From assembly GCF_900176535.1 (NCBI RefSeq), contig NZ_FWXT01000001.1, positions 434,001-498,000 of the forward strand: a DNA stretch of 64,000 nucleotides, in the 5' to 3' direction. The position numbers and the translations under genes are program-made. The notes under the pieces were generated by a model. The model did no database searches. It worked only from the letters and a program-made list of their open reading frames with translations, and had not been told where the DNA came from. Below, in pieces: positions 16,739 to 25,509 of the stretch (its first letter is position 1; the number at the start of each line of letters is the position of its first letter). The stretch is from Pedobacter africanus (GTDB lineage: Bacteria; Bacteroidota; Bacteroidia; Sphingobacteriales; Sphingobacteriaceae).

Positions 16739-17608
16739 ATGAAGCCTCAACTGCTGAAAGTTTCCAATAACCTGGTAAATTCGTTTAGCGCCAGAAGAGA
16801 CAGGGTGCCTTATATCAACAACCGCTGGCATTACCATGCCGAAGTAGAACTCATCTATTTTAAGAAAGGCAATGGTACACAGTTTATTGGCGATAGCATT
16901 AAGCGTTTCAATTCTGGAGACATTGTGCTGGTTGGTGCACATTTACCGCATTACTGGAAATTTGACGACAGCTACTTTACCGCTGAGGAGGAAGACAACG
17001 CCGATGTCGTAGTGGTCCATTTTTGCGAAAACTTCTGGGGCAACCACTTCCTTTCCCTTCCCGAAAATAAGGGCATCCGCTCAACGCTGGAGAAAGCACA
17101 GCGCGGGGTTCAGATCAGGGAAAATCATAAAAAACAGATTGGCGAGTTGATGGAACAGATACTGGTAGCTACCGGTCCGGCAAGGATCATCCTGCTGATG
17201 GAAGCATTGCTGGCTATTGAAAGCAGTGCACAGGACAAGCCCCTTTCTTCTATAGGCTTCCGCAACGATTTTGAAGAAACAGAGAACGACAGGATCAATG
17301 CGATCTACAATTATTCGCTGAACAATTTCAAAAGAAAGATACAGATGGAAGAGATGGCAGCAGTAGCCAACATCAGTCCGAATTCCTTTTGCCGGTATTT
17401 TAAATCACGGACCAGAAAAACGTATACACAGTTTATCAGTGAGATCAGGGTTGGACATGCCTGCAAACTGCTGATAGAAGACAACATGAATGTAAAACAG
17501 ATCTGTTATGAAAGCGGCTTTCATAATTTTGCCAGCTTCCATAAACATTTTAAGATCATTACCGGGCAAAGCCCCCTGTCCTATCAGAAATCTTACCTTA
17601 GCAAATAG
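16739..17608 (+). CDS. AraC-family transcriptional regulator (cupin plus HTH)
   Basis: The 289-residue protein has an N-terminal cupin-like sensor (RVPYINNRWHYHAEVELIYF). A C-terminal AraC domain (about 185-285) follows with IQMEEMAAVANISPNSFCRYFK and NVKQICYESGFHNFASFHKH, the two helix-turn-helices. This arrangement is typical of sugar- or uronate-responsive regulators in Bacteroidota. It lies divergent to ubiX and convergent with the SGNH hydrolase gene (stops 1 bp apart). It could regulate the neighbouring kdu region, but a dedicated LacI regulator is already there. Its effector is unknown. Confidence 0.9.
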   Translation: MKPQLLKVSNNLVNSFSARRDRVPYINNRWHYHAEVELIYFKKGNGTQFIGDSIKRFNSGDIVLVGAHLPHYWKFDDSYFTAEEEDNADVVVVHFCENFWGNHFLSLPENKGIRSTLEKAQRGVQIRENHKKQIGELMEQILVATGPARIILLMEALLAIESSAQDKPLSSIGFRNDFEETENDRINAIYNYSLNNFKRKIQMEEMAAVANISPNSFCRYFKSRTRKTYTQFISEIRVGHACKLLIEDNMNVKQICYESGFHNFASFHKHFKIITGQSPLSYQKSYLSK

Positions 17609-17609
17609 C

Positions 17610-18710
17610 TTACCTGATTTTTCGAATGGCCTTTTCGTAAGCCTCGGCATAGCGCATCATCCCGATGTCGTTTGGATGTGTACCATCCACCATGGTGTTG
17701 ATGTCCTGATTAATCTCGGCTTTCGTCAAAAGATAAATATTTTTCAGGCCCCTGCTTTTCATGGCCTTGAAAGTTTTATCCATTACCGCATTTACCCGTT
17801 CATATGCACGCTTCCTTTCCGGATTTAAGCCTTCATCCGTGTAGCCATCGTGTTCAGTAAGTAAAATAGGTACCCCTGGCTTTTTCTTTTGCAACTCGGC
17901 AACAGCATATTCAATTCGTTTGTTGATTTCCTCATCCGTAAAATACTCACCGGTCATGTTCGGCAGGCAGTCAAGCACATACAGTTTCGCATCAATTTCG
18001 GGCAGCAGATCTACGATTGCCTTTTCCATAGGCCCGTTACCTGAAAATGCCAGGTTAATGAAGGGCTGTTCCAGCTTACGGCTTAAGATAGAACTCCAGA
18101 CCATACCGGCGCGACTGGCACAGGCCCCCTGGGCAATGGAAGTTCCGTACACCACGATCGGCTTTTGAGGCACCGGCAATGGAACAAAAGTATTTTTTTC
18201 CGGAACGCTGATTTCCAACCACTTTACGGAATTGTAAAGGGGAAGATATAAAGTATATTCAGGTTCTTTTATGCCAGCTGCCTGCAACTTGGTAAAACGG
18301 TATACAATGGTGTCCTTAAAGGAATAAGCACCCCTTGCCCAAAGCCATTTCCCATCGCCGCCTTTGGCATACAAATCTACCCCACTCACACCTGTTGCCG
18401 ACATATGCGGCATTTGCAGGTTGCCTTTTACCTGGTATTTCACCACAATCTCTTCCGCATCCGATCTGAAACGCAGGTTCATACCCGTACTGTTTTTCGA
18501 CAGGTTCCATACCGGCTTACGCACAGCGGCCTCTGCCCTTGCAGGTAAACGATCGTAATAATCCTGAGCCTCTTTAGGCCAGGCCTGTCCGGCTACCATG
18601 CTTTTGGCTTCACCTGCAGGGTTCCAGATCTTGTAGTTTTTTTCGGTTTGGGCGAAAGCAGATTTTACAGTAAAAAATAACAGGAAGGCGAAGAATAAAT
18701 TTGGTTTCAT
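17610..18710 (-). CDS. Secreted SGNH/GDSL-type esterase
   Basis: The 366-residue protein has a signal peptide ending near SAFAQ. A beta-rich N-terminal SGNH_N domain (about 40-160) includes SGVDLYAKGGDGKWLW, the G-x-D-L-Y feature. The SGNH hydrolase domain (about 170-366) has block I VYGTSIAQGACAS (nucleophile Ser), block II around LAFSGNGPME and block V MVDGTHPNDIGM (Asp and His). Such proteins often remove acetyl groups from polysaccharides. It follows the kdu operon behind a terminator-like hairpin. Removal of acetyl groups from a uronate-containing glycan would fit the context; this is inference. Confidence 0.85.
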   Translation of the reverse strand: MKPNLFFAFLLFFTVKSAFAQTEKNYKIWNPAGEAKSMVAGQAWPKEAQDYYDRLPARAEAAVRKPVWNLSKNSTGMNLRFRSDAEEIVVKYQVKGNLQMPHMSATGVSGVDLYAKGGDGKWLWARGAYSFKDTIVYRFTKLQAAGIKEPEYTLYLPLYNSVKWLEISVPEKNTFVPLPVPQKPIVVYGTSIAQGACASRAGMVWSSILSRKLEQPFINLAFSGNGPMEKAIVDLLPEIDAKLYVLDCLPNMTGEYFTDEEINKRIEYAVAELQKKKPGVPILLTEHDGYTDEGLNPERKRAYERVNAVMDKTFKAMKSRGLKNIYLLTKAEINQDINTMVDGTHPNDIGMMRYAEAYEKAIRKIR

Positions 18711-18740
18711 GTGCTTGTCTTAGTGTTTAATCTAAGGTAT

Positions 18741-18771
18741 AAAAAAAGCAGACCAAAAATAGCCTGCTTTT
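18741..18771 (-). terminator. Terminator between kduD and the SGNH hydrolase gene
   Basis: Read leftwards, AAAAGCAG pairs with CTGCTTTT (18744-18751 / 18764-18771), and the run of T continues to 18741. Some read-through into the SGNH gene, whose ATG is 31 bp downstream, is likely because no promoter is visible in the gap. Confidence 0.65.
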
Positions 18772-18796
18772 AAAAATAAATTAAAAAGTAGGAATA

Positions 18797-19567
18797 TTAC
18801 CTGCCCATCCAACCACCATCAACGGTCATCACTGTACCGTGCATATAGTCAGATGCTTTTGAAGCCAGGAACACTATTGGTCCCATAAAATCTTCTGCTT
18901 CGCCCCAGCGGCCTGCCGGAATGCGCTCCATAATAGAACGGCTTCGGTTTTCATCAGCCCTTAAAGCCGTGGTATTGTCGGTAGAGATATACCCCGGAGC
19001 TATTGCATTTACGTTTACGCCTTTGGCTGCCCATTCATTGGCAAATGCTTTGGTCAGCTGTCCTATTGCGCCTTTGCTTGCCGCATATCCGGGAACGGTA
19101 ATACCGCCCTGAAAAGTAAGCAATGAAGCTGTAAAGATGATCTTTCCGCTTCCCCTTGCAACCATATCCCTGCCAATTTCCCTGGTCAGGATAAAAGGTG
19201 CAGTCTGGTTTACAGCCACTACCTCATCCCAGAATTCATCCGGGTGTTCGGCAATAGGCTTTCTCAGGATAGTTCCTGCATTGTTCACCAGGATATCGAT
19301 CACCGGATGCTCGGTTTTCACCTGCTCACAAAATGATCTGATCGCCTCACGGTCGTTAAAATTGCACTGATAGGCATAAAACTTCCTACCAAGCGCTGTA
19401 ACCGACTTTTCTACATCACTGCCACTCAGCTCCAGGTTTGCCGATACCCCAATGATATCTGCACCTGCTTCAGCCAGGGCCTCGGCCATTGCTTTGCCTA
19501 TACCGCGTTTGCAGCCTGTTACCAAAGCTGTTTTTCCTTTCAGGTTAAATAAATCTAGTACTGCCAT
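18797..19567 (-). CDS. kduD: 2-dehydro-3-deoxy-D-gluconate 5-dehydrogenase (KduD)
   Basis: The 256-residue short-chain dehydrogenase reduces 2,5-diketo-3-deoxygluconate, the KduI product, to 2-keto-3-deoxygluconate in unsaturated uronate catabolism. It has the NAD-binding TGCKRGIGKAMAEALAEAG, NNAGTILRKPIAEHP, the catalytic serine in FTASLLTF and the Tyr-x-x-x-Lys of GYAASKGAIGQLTKA. FNLKGKTALVTG at its start is the KduD type. It is the last gene of the lacI-kduI-DUF4861-kduD operon, 22 bp after the DUF4861 gene, and a terminator follows. The assignment is supported by the adjacent kduI. Confidence 0.92.
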   Translation of the reverse strand: MAVLDLFNLKGKTALVTGCKRGIGKAMAEALAEAGADIIGVSANLELSGSDVEKSVTALGRKFYAYQCNFNDREAIRSFCEQVKTEHPVIDILVNNAGTILRKPIAEHPDEFWDEVVAVNQTAPFILTREIGRDMVARGSGKIIFTASLLTFQGGITVPGYAASKGAIGQLTKAFANEWAAKGVNVNAIAPGYISTDNTTALRADENRSRSIMERIPAGRWGEAEDFMGPIVFLASKASDYMHGTVMTVDGGWMGR

Positions 19568-19589
19568 TTTCTATTTCTTTTATAGGGTG

Positions 19590-20735
19590 CTATTGCACGC
19601 TCACTTTTAAAGGTTGTTCCAATTGTTTTTTAAAGGTTTCAAGGTATTTGAACCAGGCCGCCGCGTTTGTAATTTCATTGGCCTTGCTCCATGCCGAACC
19701 ATTGTAGTACACAACAGCCTGATTGTTTTTTGCCGAAGTATAAGTCAGCAAATGCTTTTTATCAGCACCCATAACCACCGGTTCCCCGGTAACGATCGTT
19801 CCTACACCAGTAATCCCGTCCGGTCCATGCTGGGGTTCCCAATAACCTAAAATTCCTTTCTGCTCATCCATTAAAATGGTACCAGCTTCTTTTCTTTTTA
19901 CAATACCCACAGCTACTGGCAGGGCATCACCATTATAAGTATATACAGCCTCTATCCTGTTCATGTGCGATCCGGCGTCGAGTGAAATGGTCTTCGTTAC
20001 CGTTACAGATTTACCAGCCACATCCCAGGCATCATATCCCAACTGGAAGGTAGTGCGCAGCGGACCATTATCCAGCACTTTCCAGTGGTGATAATTTAAA
20101 GGGAAATAAACAGAATCTTTCACTAAGGGAGCAATATCGCCTGCCCCAAGGGTAAGTCCTACACTATAATAATCCATTCCATCTCCATGGTCAGTATGGT
20201 AATCACCGGTTTTGTACCAATCGTTGATCACCAGCTTATTTGTTCTTTTCACCCATACATCCGTTCCAAAAGCATTGTCTTTTCTGGTCTCCAACGCCTT
20301 TCCGTACATGCGGAAAGCCACTTTGTCGTTCTCCCAGGCAAAGTCATCATAACGCTCAGGCACATAACGGCCATAGGTCTTTTTTACAACAGCTGCCGGT
20401 TTACCGGCTACGATCAGCAATTTGCTGCTGGCATTGGCTTTCAGACTAAGCTGCACGAGCAGATTTTGGATGCTCTTTCCTCCGCGCTCTCCACCATGTT
20501 CCAGCTGAAAGGGAACCTCCTTTTTTGTTAGCGCACTGATGACTTTAAAATTAGCCGTATCAATGCCCGGATATTTCGCGGTTACAGCTGTCCAGCTTAC
20601 AGCCACAACTGCATTGTTGCGATCTGCATTTAAGGGGTTGCTTACTGTAATCGTAGCTTTTGCAGCCCCGCTTTGCGCCATTACAGGTACAGACAGTACC
20701 GGTAACAGCAATAAAACACCTAATATTCTTTTCAT
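19590..20735 (-). CDS. DUF4861-family secreted protein
   Basis: The 381-residue protein has a signal peptide (MKRILGVLLLLPVLSVPVMA). DUF4861 features follow: an N-terminal Ig-like part (about 28-110) and a large beta-sheet sandwich with GDYHTDHGDGMDYYSVGLTLG. This conserved His/Asp cluster resembles a catalytic or metal site. The family is common in pectin, ulvan and glycosaminoglycan loci and is thought to act on oligosaccharides containing uronates, but no member's activity is confirmed from this sequence. It sits between kduI and kduD, so it is likely to supply the unsaturated uronate that they process. Confidence 0.8.
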   Translation of the reverse strand: MKRILGVLLLLPVLSVPVMAQSGAAKATITVSNPLNADRNNAVVAVSWTAVTAKYPGIDTANFKVISALTKKEVPFQLEHGGERGGKSIQNLLVQLSLKANASSKLLIVAGKPAAVVKKTYGRYVPERYDDFAWENDKVAFRMYGKALETRKDNAFGTDVWVKRTNKLVINDWYKTGDYHTDHGDGMDYYSVGLTLGAGDIAPLVKDSVYFPLNYHHWKVLDNGPLRTTFQLGYDAWDVAGKSVTVTKTISLDAGSHMNRIEAVYTYNGDALPVAVGIVKRKEAGTILMDEQKGILGYWEPQHGPDGITGVGTIVTGEPVVMGADKKHLLTYTSAKNNQAVVYYNGSAWSKANEITNAAAWFKYLETFKKQLEQPLKVSVQ

Positions 20736-20751
20736 TGTATATTGATCTTTA

Positions 20752-21594
20752 TTATTTCAAATCATTGATTGCACAGTGGTCCATATCTCCATAGTCCAGA
20801 TTTTCACCAGCCATCCCCCAGATAAAGGTATAATTGCTGGTACCTGCGCCAGAGTGGATAGACCAGTTCGGAGAGATGACGGCCTGTTCGTTCTGCATCC
20901 AGATGTGCCTGGTTTCCTGTGGCTCGCCCATAAAATGACAAACGCTTTGGCCTTGCGGCACCTCAAAATAAAAATATACTTCCATCCTTCTGTCGTGTGT
21001 ATGCGCTGGCATGGTGTTCCATACACTTCCGCTTTTCAGCTCGGTCATTCCCATCTGCAGCTGGCAGGTTGGCAGTACACTGTTCACCAGTAATTTATTG
21101 ATCACACGGTGATTGGCAGTCTCGGGGCTACCCAATTCAACAATTTCTGCATCCGCCTTTGAAACCTTTTTATTAGGATAGGTATGATGCGCAGGCGCGG
21201 AGTTGATATAGAATTTGGCAGGATTACTTTTATCCTCGGATGCAAAGCTTACCGTCTGGGTACCCTTTCCAAGGTACAGCGCCTCTTTAAATTCAAGGTC
21301 ATAAGTTACCCCATCTGCAACAATCTTACCTTTCGCTCCAACATTAATGATACCCAGTTCCCTCCTTTCCAGAAAATAAGCGGCCTTCAGGTTCTCAGGG
21401 TTAGACAATTCCACTGTCTCATTTACCGGCATCACACCACCGGTGATGTAACGGTCGTAATGCGACAAGGTCAGCTTAACGGCATCGGCCTCAAACAGGC
21501 TCTCCATTAAAAAATTCTTACGCAAAGCGGCAGTATCAAATTGCTTCGCTTCACCCGGACTTACTGCATAGCGGCTTTCAAAAGATGTTTTCAT
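20752..21594 (-). CDS. kduI: 5-dehydro-4-deoxy-D-glucuronate isomerase (KduI)
   Basis: KduI isomerises 4-deoxy-L-threo-5-hexosulose uronate to 2,5-diketo-3-deoxygluconate in the cytoplasm. The 280-residue cupin enzyme has the zinc ligands His198 and His200 ([16 protein letters not shown]) and Glu205, and a later His in [12 protein letters not shown]. These match the E. coli H196/H198/E203/H245 set. It starts at 21594, sharing one base with the lacI stop (TAATG), so translation is probably coupled. The order lacI-kduI-DUF4861-kduD makes this the uronate branch that complements the alginate locus. Confidence 0.96.
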   Translation of the reverse strand: MKTSFESRYAVSPGEAKQFDTAALRKNFLMESLFEADAVKLTLSHYDRYITGGVMPVNETVELSNPENLKAAYFLERRELGIINVGAKGKIVADGVTYDLEFKEALYLGKGTQTVSFASEDKSNPAKFYINSAPAHHTYPNKKVSKADAEIVELGSPETANHRVINKLLVNSVLPTCQLQMGMTELKSGSVWNTMPAHTHDRRMEVYFYFEVPQGQSVCHFMGEPQETRHIWMQNEQAVISPNWSIHSGAGTSNYTFIWGMAGENLDYGDMDHCAINDLK

Positions 21595-22652
21595 TATATT
21601 GTATTTTTATTTATTGTACTTGTAGACATTCTGCTTACCAGCTGTACGGGAACAACAACAGCCTTGGTGATATACGCAGGTTCGGCCGGATCGCTGTTTA
21701 ATAGCGCTGTCAGCGCCTCTACAATCCGCTTGCCCACCGTTTCCGGGAACTGTTCTACCGAAGTGATCGGCGGTGTAATAATGGCAGTCCTGGGGTCATT
21801 GGAATAACCTGCTACTTTAAGCGCATCCGGTACGGTGATGCCTTTTTCGATGGCAAACTGTATCGCTGCAATGGCTGTGGTATCATTATCTGCAAACAAA
21901 GCATCAGGAACCTCCCCGCCCGCAAACATTTCCCGCATGGCACGCATGGCATTTTCTGCACTCAGCTCCTGGTGGAAGATCCAGTCCGGTATCAACTCCA
22001 ACCCATGCTCTTCCATCGCTTTAGCGAAACCCGCAGCCCGGTCCTGATATAAATTGGAGGTTAGCGGCCCGGAAATGTGTGCTATTTTTTTACATCCGGC
22101 CGCAATAAGGTGACTGGTGGCCTGATAAGCCCCGTTAAAATCGTCTCCCTTAACTATTGTGGCCCGGTAAGGTTCAACAGGTACCCGGTCATAAAATATC
22201 ACCGGGGTACCGTTTTCGGTAAACTTATCAAAATGGCTGAAATCTACGGTCTGAAGGGTGCAAGCAGCAATTAAAGCATCCACCCTCGAAGCGTATAAAG
22301 TCTCGGTCAGTTCCCTTTCCATACTTACCGAATCGTTTGACTGGCAGATGATCAGGCTGTACCCCTGTTTATGAAGATCGTTTTGAATCGTAGTAATCAC
22401 CTCGGCATGAAAAAACATCGAGACCCGCGGTACAATAAGCCCTACAGTCCGGCTTTTGTTGCTCCTCAGGCCCGAGGCCATATGGTTGCGTCGGTACCCG
22501 AGCTTAGCGGCCATATCTATGACATCCTTGCGTGTCTTTTCCTTCACATAGGGATGGTTATTTAAAGCACGTGAAATGGTTGCAGGAGAAAGTCTTAATG
22601 CTTCTGCAATATCCAGTATGGTATTCTGATAAGTTTTTTTTCCCGTAGCCAT
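21594..22652 (-). CDS. LacI-family repressor of the kdu operon
   Basis: Starting at 22652 ([19 protein letters not shown]) gives 352 residues; the longer ORF adds residues that do not look like this family. The N-terminal LacI HTH is [32 protein letters not shown], followed by the [12 protein letters not shown] hinge and a periplasmic-binding-like effector domain (about 65-345) with [15 protein letters not shown] and [17 protein letters not shown] strands. A perfect 14-bp LacI operator lies 42 bp upstream of the ATG. The effector is probably a uronate catabolite. It is the first gene of the kdu operon and overlaps kduI by one base. Confidence 0.88.
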   Translation of the reverse strand: MATGKKTYQNTILDIAEALRLSPATISRALNNHPYVKEKTRKDVIDMAAKLGYRRNHMASGLRSNKSRTVGLIVPRVSMFFHAEVITTIQNDLHKQGYSLIICQSNDSVSMERELTETLYASRVDALIAACTLQTVDFSHFDKFTENGTPVIFYDRVPVEPYRATIVKGDDFNGAYQATSHLIAAGCKKIAHISGPLTSNLYQDRAAGFAKAMEEHGLELIPDWIFHQELSAENAMRAMREMFAGGEVPDALFADNDTTAIAAIQFAIEKGITVPDALKVAGYSNDPRTAIITPPITSVEQFPETVGKRIVEALTALLNSDPAEPAYITKAVVVPVQLVSRMSTSTINKNTI

Positions 22653-22693
22653 AAAAGCAAATATTTGGCAAGCTAACATTTTTTTCAATTACA

Positions 22694-22707
22694 TGAAAAC
22701 GTTTTCA
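22694..22707. promoter_or_regulatory. LacI-type operator upstream of the kdu operon
   Basis: TGAAAACGTTTTCA is a perfect 14-bp palindrome with the central CG step of LacI operators. It lies 42 bp upstream of the lacI start and 92 bp upstream of lutA on the other strand. It is the only such palindrome I saw in this window, so lacI should repress its own operon. Confidence 0.7.
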
Positions 22708-22798
22708 GAAATTAGCCATTTTGTTACCTGTACTATGACAGCACAGGATGGTCTGATTGTTTTAAAACAGTATATTTAAGCCCAAAACCCTATAATAA

Positions 22799-23533
22799 AT
22801 GAACGTAGGCCTATTTATACCTTGCTATATCGACCAGTTTTATCCAAATGCCGCCATTGCCACGCTAAATCTATTAAGCAAACTTGGCATAACAGTAAAA
22901 TATCCTGTCAACCAGACCTGCTGCGGGCAGCCCATGGCGAACTCTGGTTTCGAACATTTAACCCAGGGATGTAACGATCTTTTCATTGATAACTTTGCTG
23001 AATTCGATTATATCGTTTCCCCTTCCGGGAGTTGTGTGCTGCACATTAAAGACCACCTGCATTCGCCTGAAGCGGAAGAAAAAGCATCCGGAATCCGGAA
23101 AAAGATATATGAGCTGACGGAATTTTTAACAGATATACTGAAGGTAGAGCAGCTGCCTGCCCGCTTCCCGCATAAGGTAGGCATGCACCAAAGCTGTCAT
23201 GGACAACGTGGTTTAATGCTTTCGCAGATGACCGAGCTGGTAGATGCCCCTTTTTCCAAGCCCCTGCAGCTGCTGAAAATGGTAGAAGGTCTGGAACTGA
23301 TTGAACTAAACAGACCCGATGAATGCTGTGGATTCGGGGGAACCTTCTGTGTAGCAGAAGAGGCAGTATCTGTAAAAATGGGCAAAGACCGGGTTGCAGA
23401 CCACATCAACAATGGCGCAGAATACATCACAGCCGCCGACATGTCCTGTCTGATGCACATGGAAGGCATCCTTCGCCGTCAGCACAGCAACGTAAAGGTT
23501 TTGCATATTGCCGAAATATTAAACGCACAATAG
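22799..23533 (+). CDS. lutA: LutA, lactate utilisation Fe-S protein
   Basis: The 244-residue protein has two CCG domains with cysteine pairs: NQTCCGQPMANSGF and MHQSCHGQRG / PDECCGFGGTFCV. It matches LutA/YkgE, one of three subunits of the LldD-independent L-lactate dehydrogenase that oxidises lactate to pyruvate on the inner side of the membrane. A TATATTTA box at 22771-22778 is 20 bp upstream. The three lut genes are consecutive on the plus strand, with lutC overlapping lutB. The kdu operon starts divergently; whether it shares regulation is not shown. Confidence 0.95.
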   Translation: MNVGLFIPCYIDQFYPNAAIATLNLLSKLGITVKYPVNQTCCGQPMANSGFEHLTQGCNDLFIDNFAEFDYIVSPSGSCVLHIKDHLHSPEAEEKASGIRKKIYELTEFLTDILKVEQLPARFPHKVGMHQSCHGQRGLMLSQMTELVDAPFSKPLQLLKMVEGLELIELNRPDECCGFGGTFCVAEEAVSVKMGKDRVADHINNGAEYITAADMSCLMHMEGILRRQHSNVKVLHIAEILNAQ

Positions 23534-23558
23534 TCACCCATTCCAGCAATACATTACT

Positions 23559-24938
23559 ATGAATTCAGGAACAAAAGACCACGCACAATTATCCGACATT
23601 TTCAACAAGGACGAAGCAAGGGTAAACTGGCACGACGAGACTTTATGGTTTGTACGTGCCAAACGCGACAAAGCCGCACACAACATACCCGAATGGGAAA
23701 ACCTGCGGGAAGCTGCTTCCCATATCAAAAACAACGTACTTTCCAACCTGCACGATTATCTGCTCGAGTTTGAAGAAAAAGCACAGCAGAATGGTGTAAA
23801 AGTGCATTGGGCAGCCAATGCCGAAGAACACAACCGCATTGTACATGCAATCCTGAAGGGTCACCGGGTAGACCGCCTCATCAAAAGCAAATCCATGCTT
23901 ACCGAGGAGTGCCACCTGAACGAATACCTGCAGCAAAATGGAATTGAAGTTATTGATACCGACCTTGGTGAACGCATTGTACAGCTGGCCAAAGAACCGC
24001 CAAGCCATATCGTACTGCCCTGCATCCATAAAAAGAAAGAAGAGATCGGAGCCCTGTTCCATGAACATCTGGGTACCCCCGAAGGTATGGCCGACCCGCA
24101 GTTTTTAACTGCAGCAGCACGTGAACACCTCCGCGAAACATTTTTAACGCGTAAAGCCGCCATTACAGGCGTAAACTTTGCGGTTGCCGAAACCGGAGAA
24201 TTTGTGGTTTGTACCAACGAGGGGAATGCCGATATGGGCGCACACCTGGCCGATGTGCACATCGCCTGTATGGGTATCGAAAAGATCATCCCCAAAAGAA
24301 AGAACCTGGGCGTATTTTTAAGACTGCTCACCCGCAGCGCTACGGGACAACCCATTACCACTTATTCCAGTCACTTTAAAAAACCACGGCCCGGACAGGA
24401 AATGCATCTGGTGCTGGTCGACAATGGCCGGACTACCCAGCTGGGGAGGCCCGATTTCAGGAACTCACTCAAATGCATCCGCTGCGCAGCCTGCATGAAC
24501 ACCTGCCCGGTTTACCGACGCAGCGGCGGCCACAGCTACCATACTGCTGTTGCCGGCCCGATTGGCTCCATCCTGGCCCCTAACCTGGACATGAAAGACT
24601 ATGCCGATCTTCCCTTTGCCTCTACCCTTTGTGGGTCCTGCAGCAATGTATGCCCGGTAAAAATCAATATACATGAACAGCTGTATAAATGGCGACAGGT
24701 AATTGTGAAAGAAGGCTACGCCGACCCGAAGAAAAAGATGGCCATGAAAGCAATGGAATTTACACTGTCCAGTCCGGCTATCTACAGAAATGCAGGTAAG
24801 GCAGGCAGATGGTTCATGAAACATGCGCCTTTTACCGTAAACAACAAATTAAACCTCTGGTACCAGCACCGCGAAATGCCACAGGTACCGGCACAATCGT
24901 TTGGGGAATGGTATAAAAAGAACAAGAAAAATGACTAG
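23559..24938 (+). CDS. lutB: LutB, lactate utilisation iron-sulfur/oxidoreductase subunit
   Basis: The 459-residue protein has an N-terminal LUD domain (DUF162-like, about 60-290). Two ferredoxin-like clusters follow, CIRCAACMNTCPVYRR and CGSCSNVCPVKIN, together carrying the cysteines for two 4Fe-4S centres. The C-terminal tail ends FGEWYKKNKKND. It is the electron-transfer core of the Lut complex. It starts 25 bp after lutA, and its last eight bases overlap lutC. Confidence 0.95.
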   Translation: MNSGTKDHAQLSDIFNKDEARVNWHDETLWFVRAKRDKAAHNIPEWENLREAASHIKNNVLSNLHDYLLEFEEKAQQNGVKVHWAANAEEHNRIVHAILKGHRVDRLIKSKSMLTEECHLNEYLQQNGIEVIDTDLGERIVQLAKEPPSHIVLPCIHKKKEEIGALFHEHLGTPEGMADPQFLTAAAREHLRETFLTRKAAITGVNFAVAETGEFVVCTNEGNADMGAHLADVHIACMGIEKIIPKRKNLGVFLRLLTRSATGQPITTYSSHFKKPRPGQEMHLVLVDNGRTTQLGRPDFRNSLKCIRCAACMNTCPVYRRSGGHSYHTAVAGPIGSILAPNLDMKDYADLPFASTLCGSCSNVCPVKINIHEQLYKWRQVIVKEGYADPKKKMAMKAMEFTLSSPAIYRNAGKAGRWFMKHAPFTVNNKLNLWYQHREMPQVPAQSFGEWYKKNKKND

Positions 24939-25509
24939 CAGAGAACAGATACTGGCCAGGGTGCTGGACAACCAGCCCGACATGAAACCACTTCCGGCCG
25001 ACCTCCATACAGCATTTCCGGCTGCAAACCCAGTAACCGCATTTGCAACCGTATTAACAGCAATTGGTGGGGCTTTTGTTGAGGTCGCTGATTTCCAGGC
25101 AATACAGGAATACATCAAAACACATTTCGGCGGACGCATCGTCTCCACCCTGCCTGAGCTGGCCGGAATATCGGAGCAAGGCTGGGAAAACCAGGACCCG
25201 CATAGCTATGCCAATGTAGACCTGGCCATCATCAAAGGCCATTTCGGTGTAGCAGAAAATGCTGCCATCTGGATTACGGAAGACCTGATGCAACAAAGGG
25301 CCGTTCCCTTTATCTGCCAGCAGCTGGCCGTGGTGATCAGCAAAAAGGAGATTGTACAAACCATGCACGATGCCTATGTAAATATAGGCACCGCCGATTA
25401 TGGCTTTGGAAGTTTTATAGCAGGGCCTTCAAAAACAGCCGATATAGAACAGTCGCTCGTGCTGGGTGCGCACGGGCCAAAAGGCATGACGGTTTTTGCG
25501 CTGGATTAG
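24931..25509 (+). CDS. lutC: LutC, lactate utilisation LUD-domain subunit
   Basis: The ATG at 24931 (MTSREQILARVLDNQPD) overlaps the end of lutB by eight bases, the usual lut arrangement. A longer frame upstream would read into lutB and is unlikely. The 192-residue protein is a LUD domain with the conserved VAENAAIWITED, GTADYGFGSFIAGPSKTADIE and GAHGPKGMTVFAL. It completes the lactate dehydrogenase complex. Its stop codon overlaps, tail to tail, the stop of the leftward MFS gene. Confidence 0.93.
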   Translation: MTSREQILARVLDNQPDMKPLPADLHTAFPAANPVTAFATVLTAIGGAFVEVADFQAIQEYIKTHFGGRIVSTLPELAGISEQGWENQDPHSYANVDLAIIKGHFGVAENAAIWITEDLMQQRAVPFICQQLAVVISKKEIVQTMHDAYVNIGTADYGFGSFIAGPSKTADIEQSLVLGAHGPKGMTVFALD

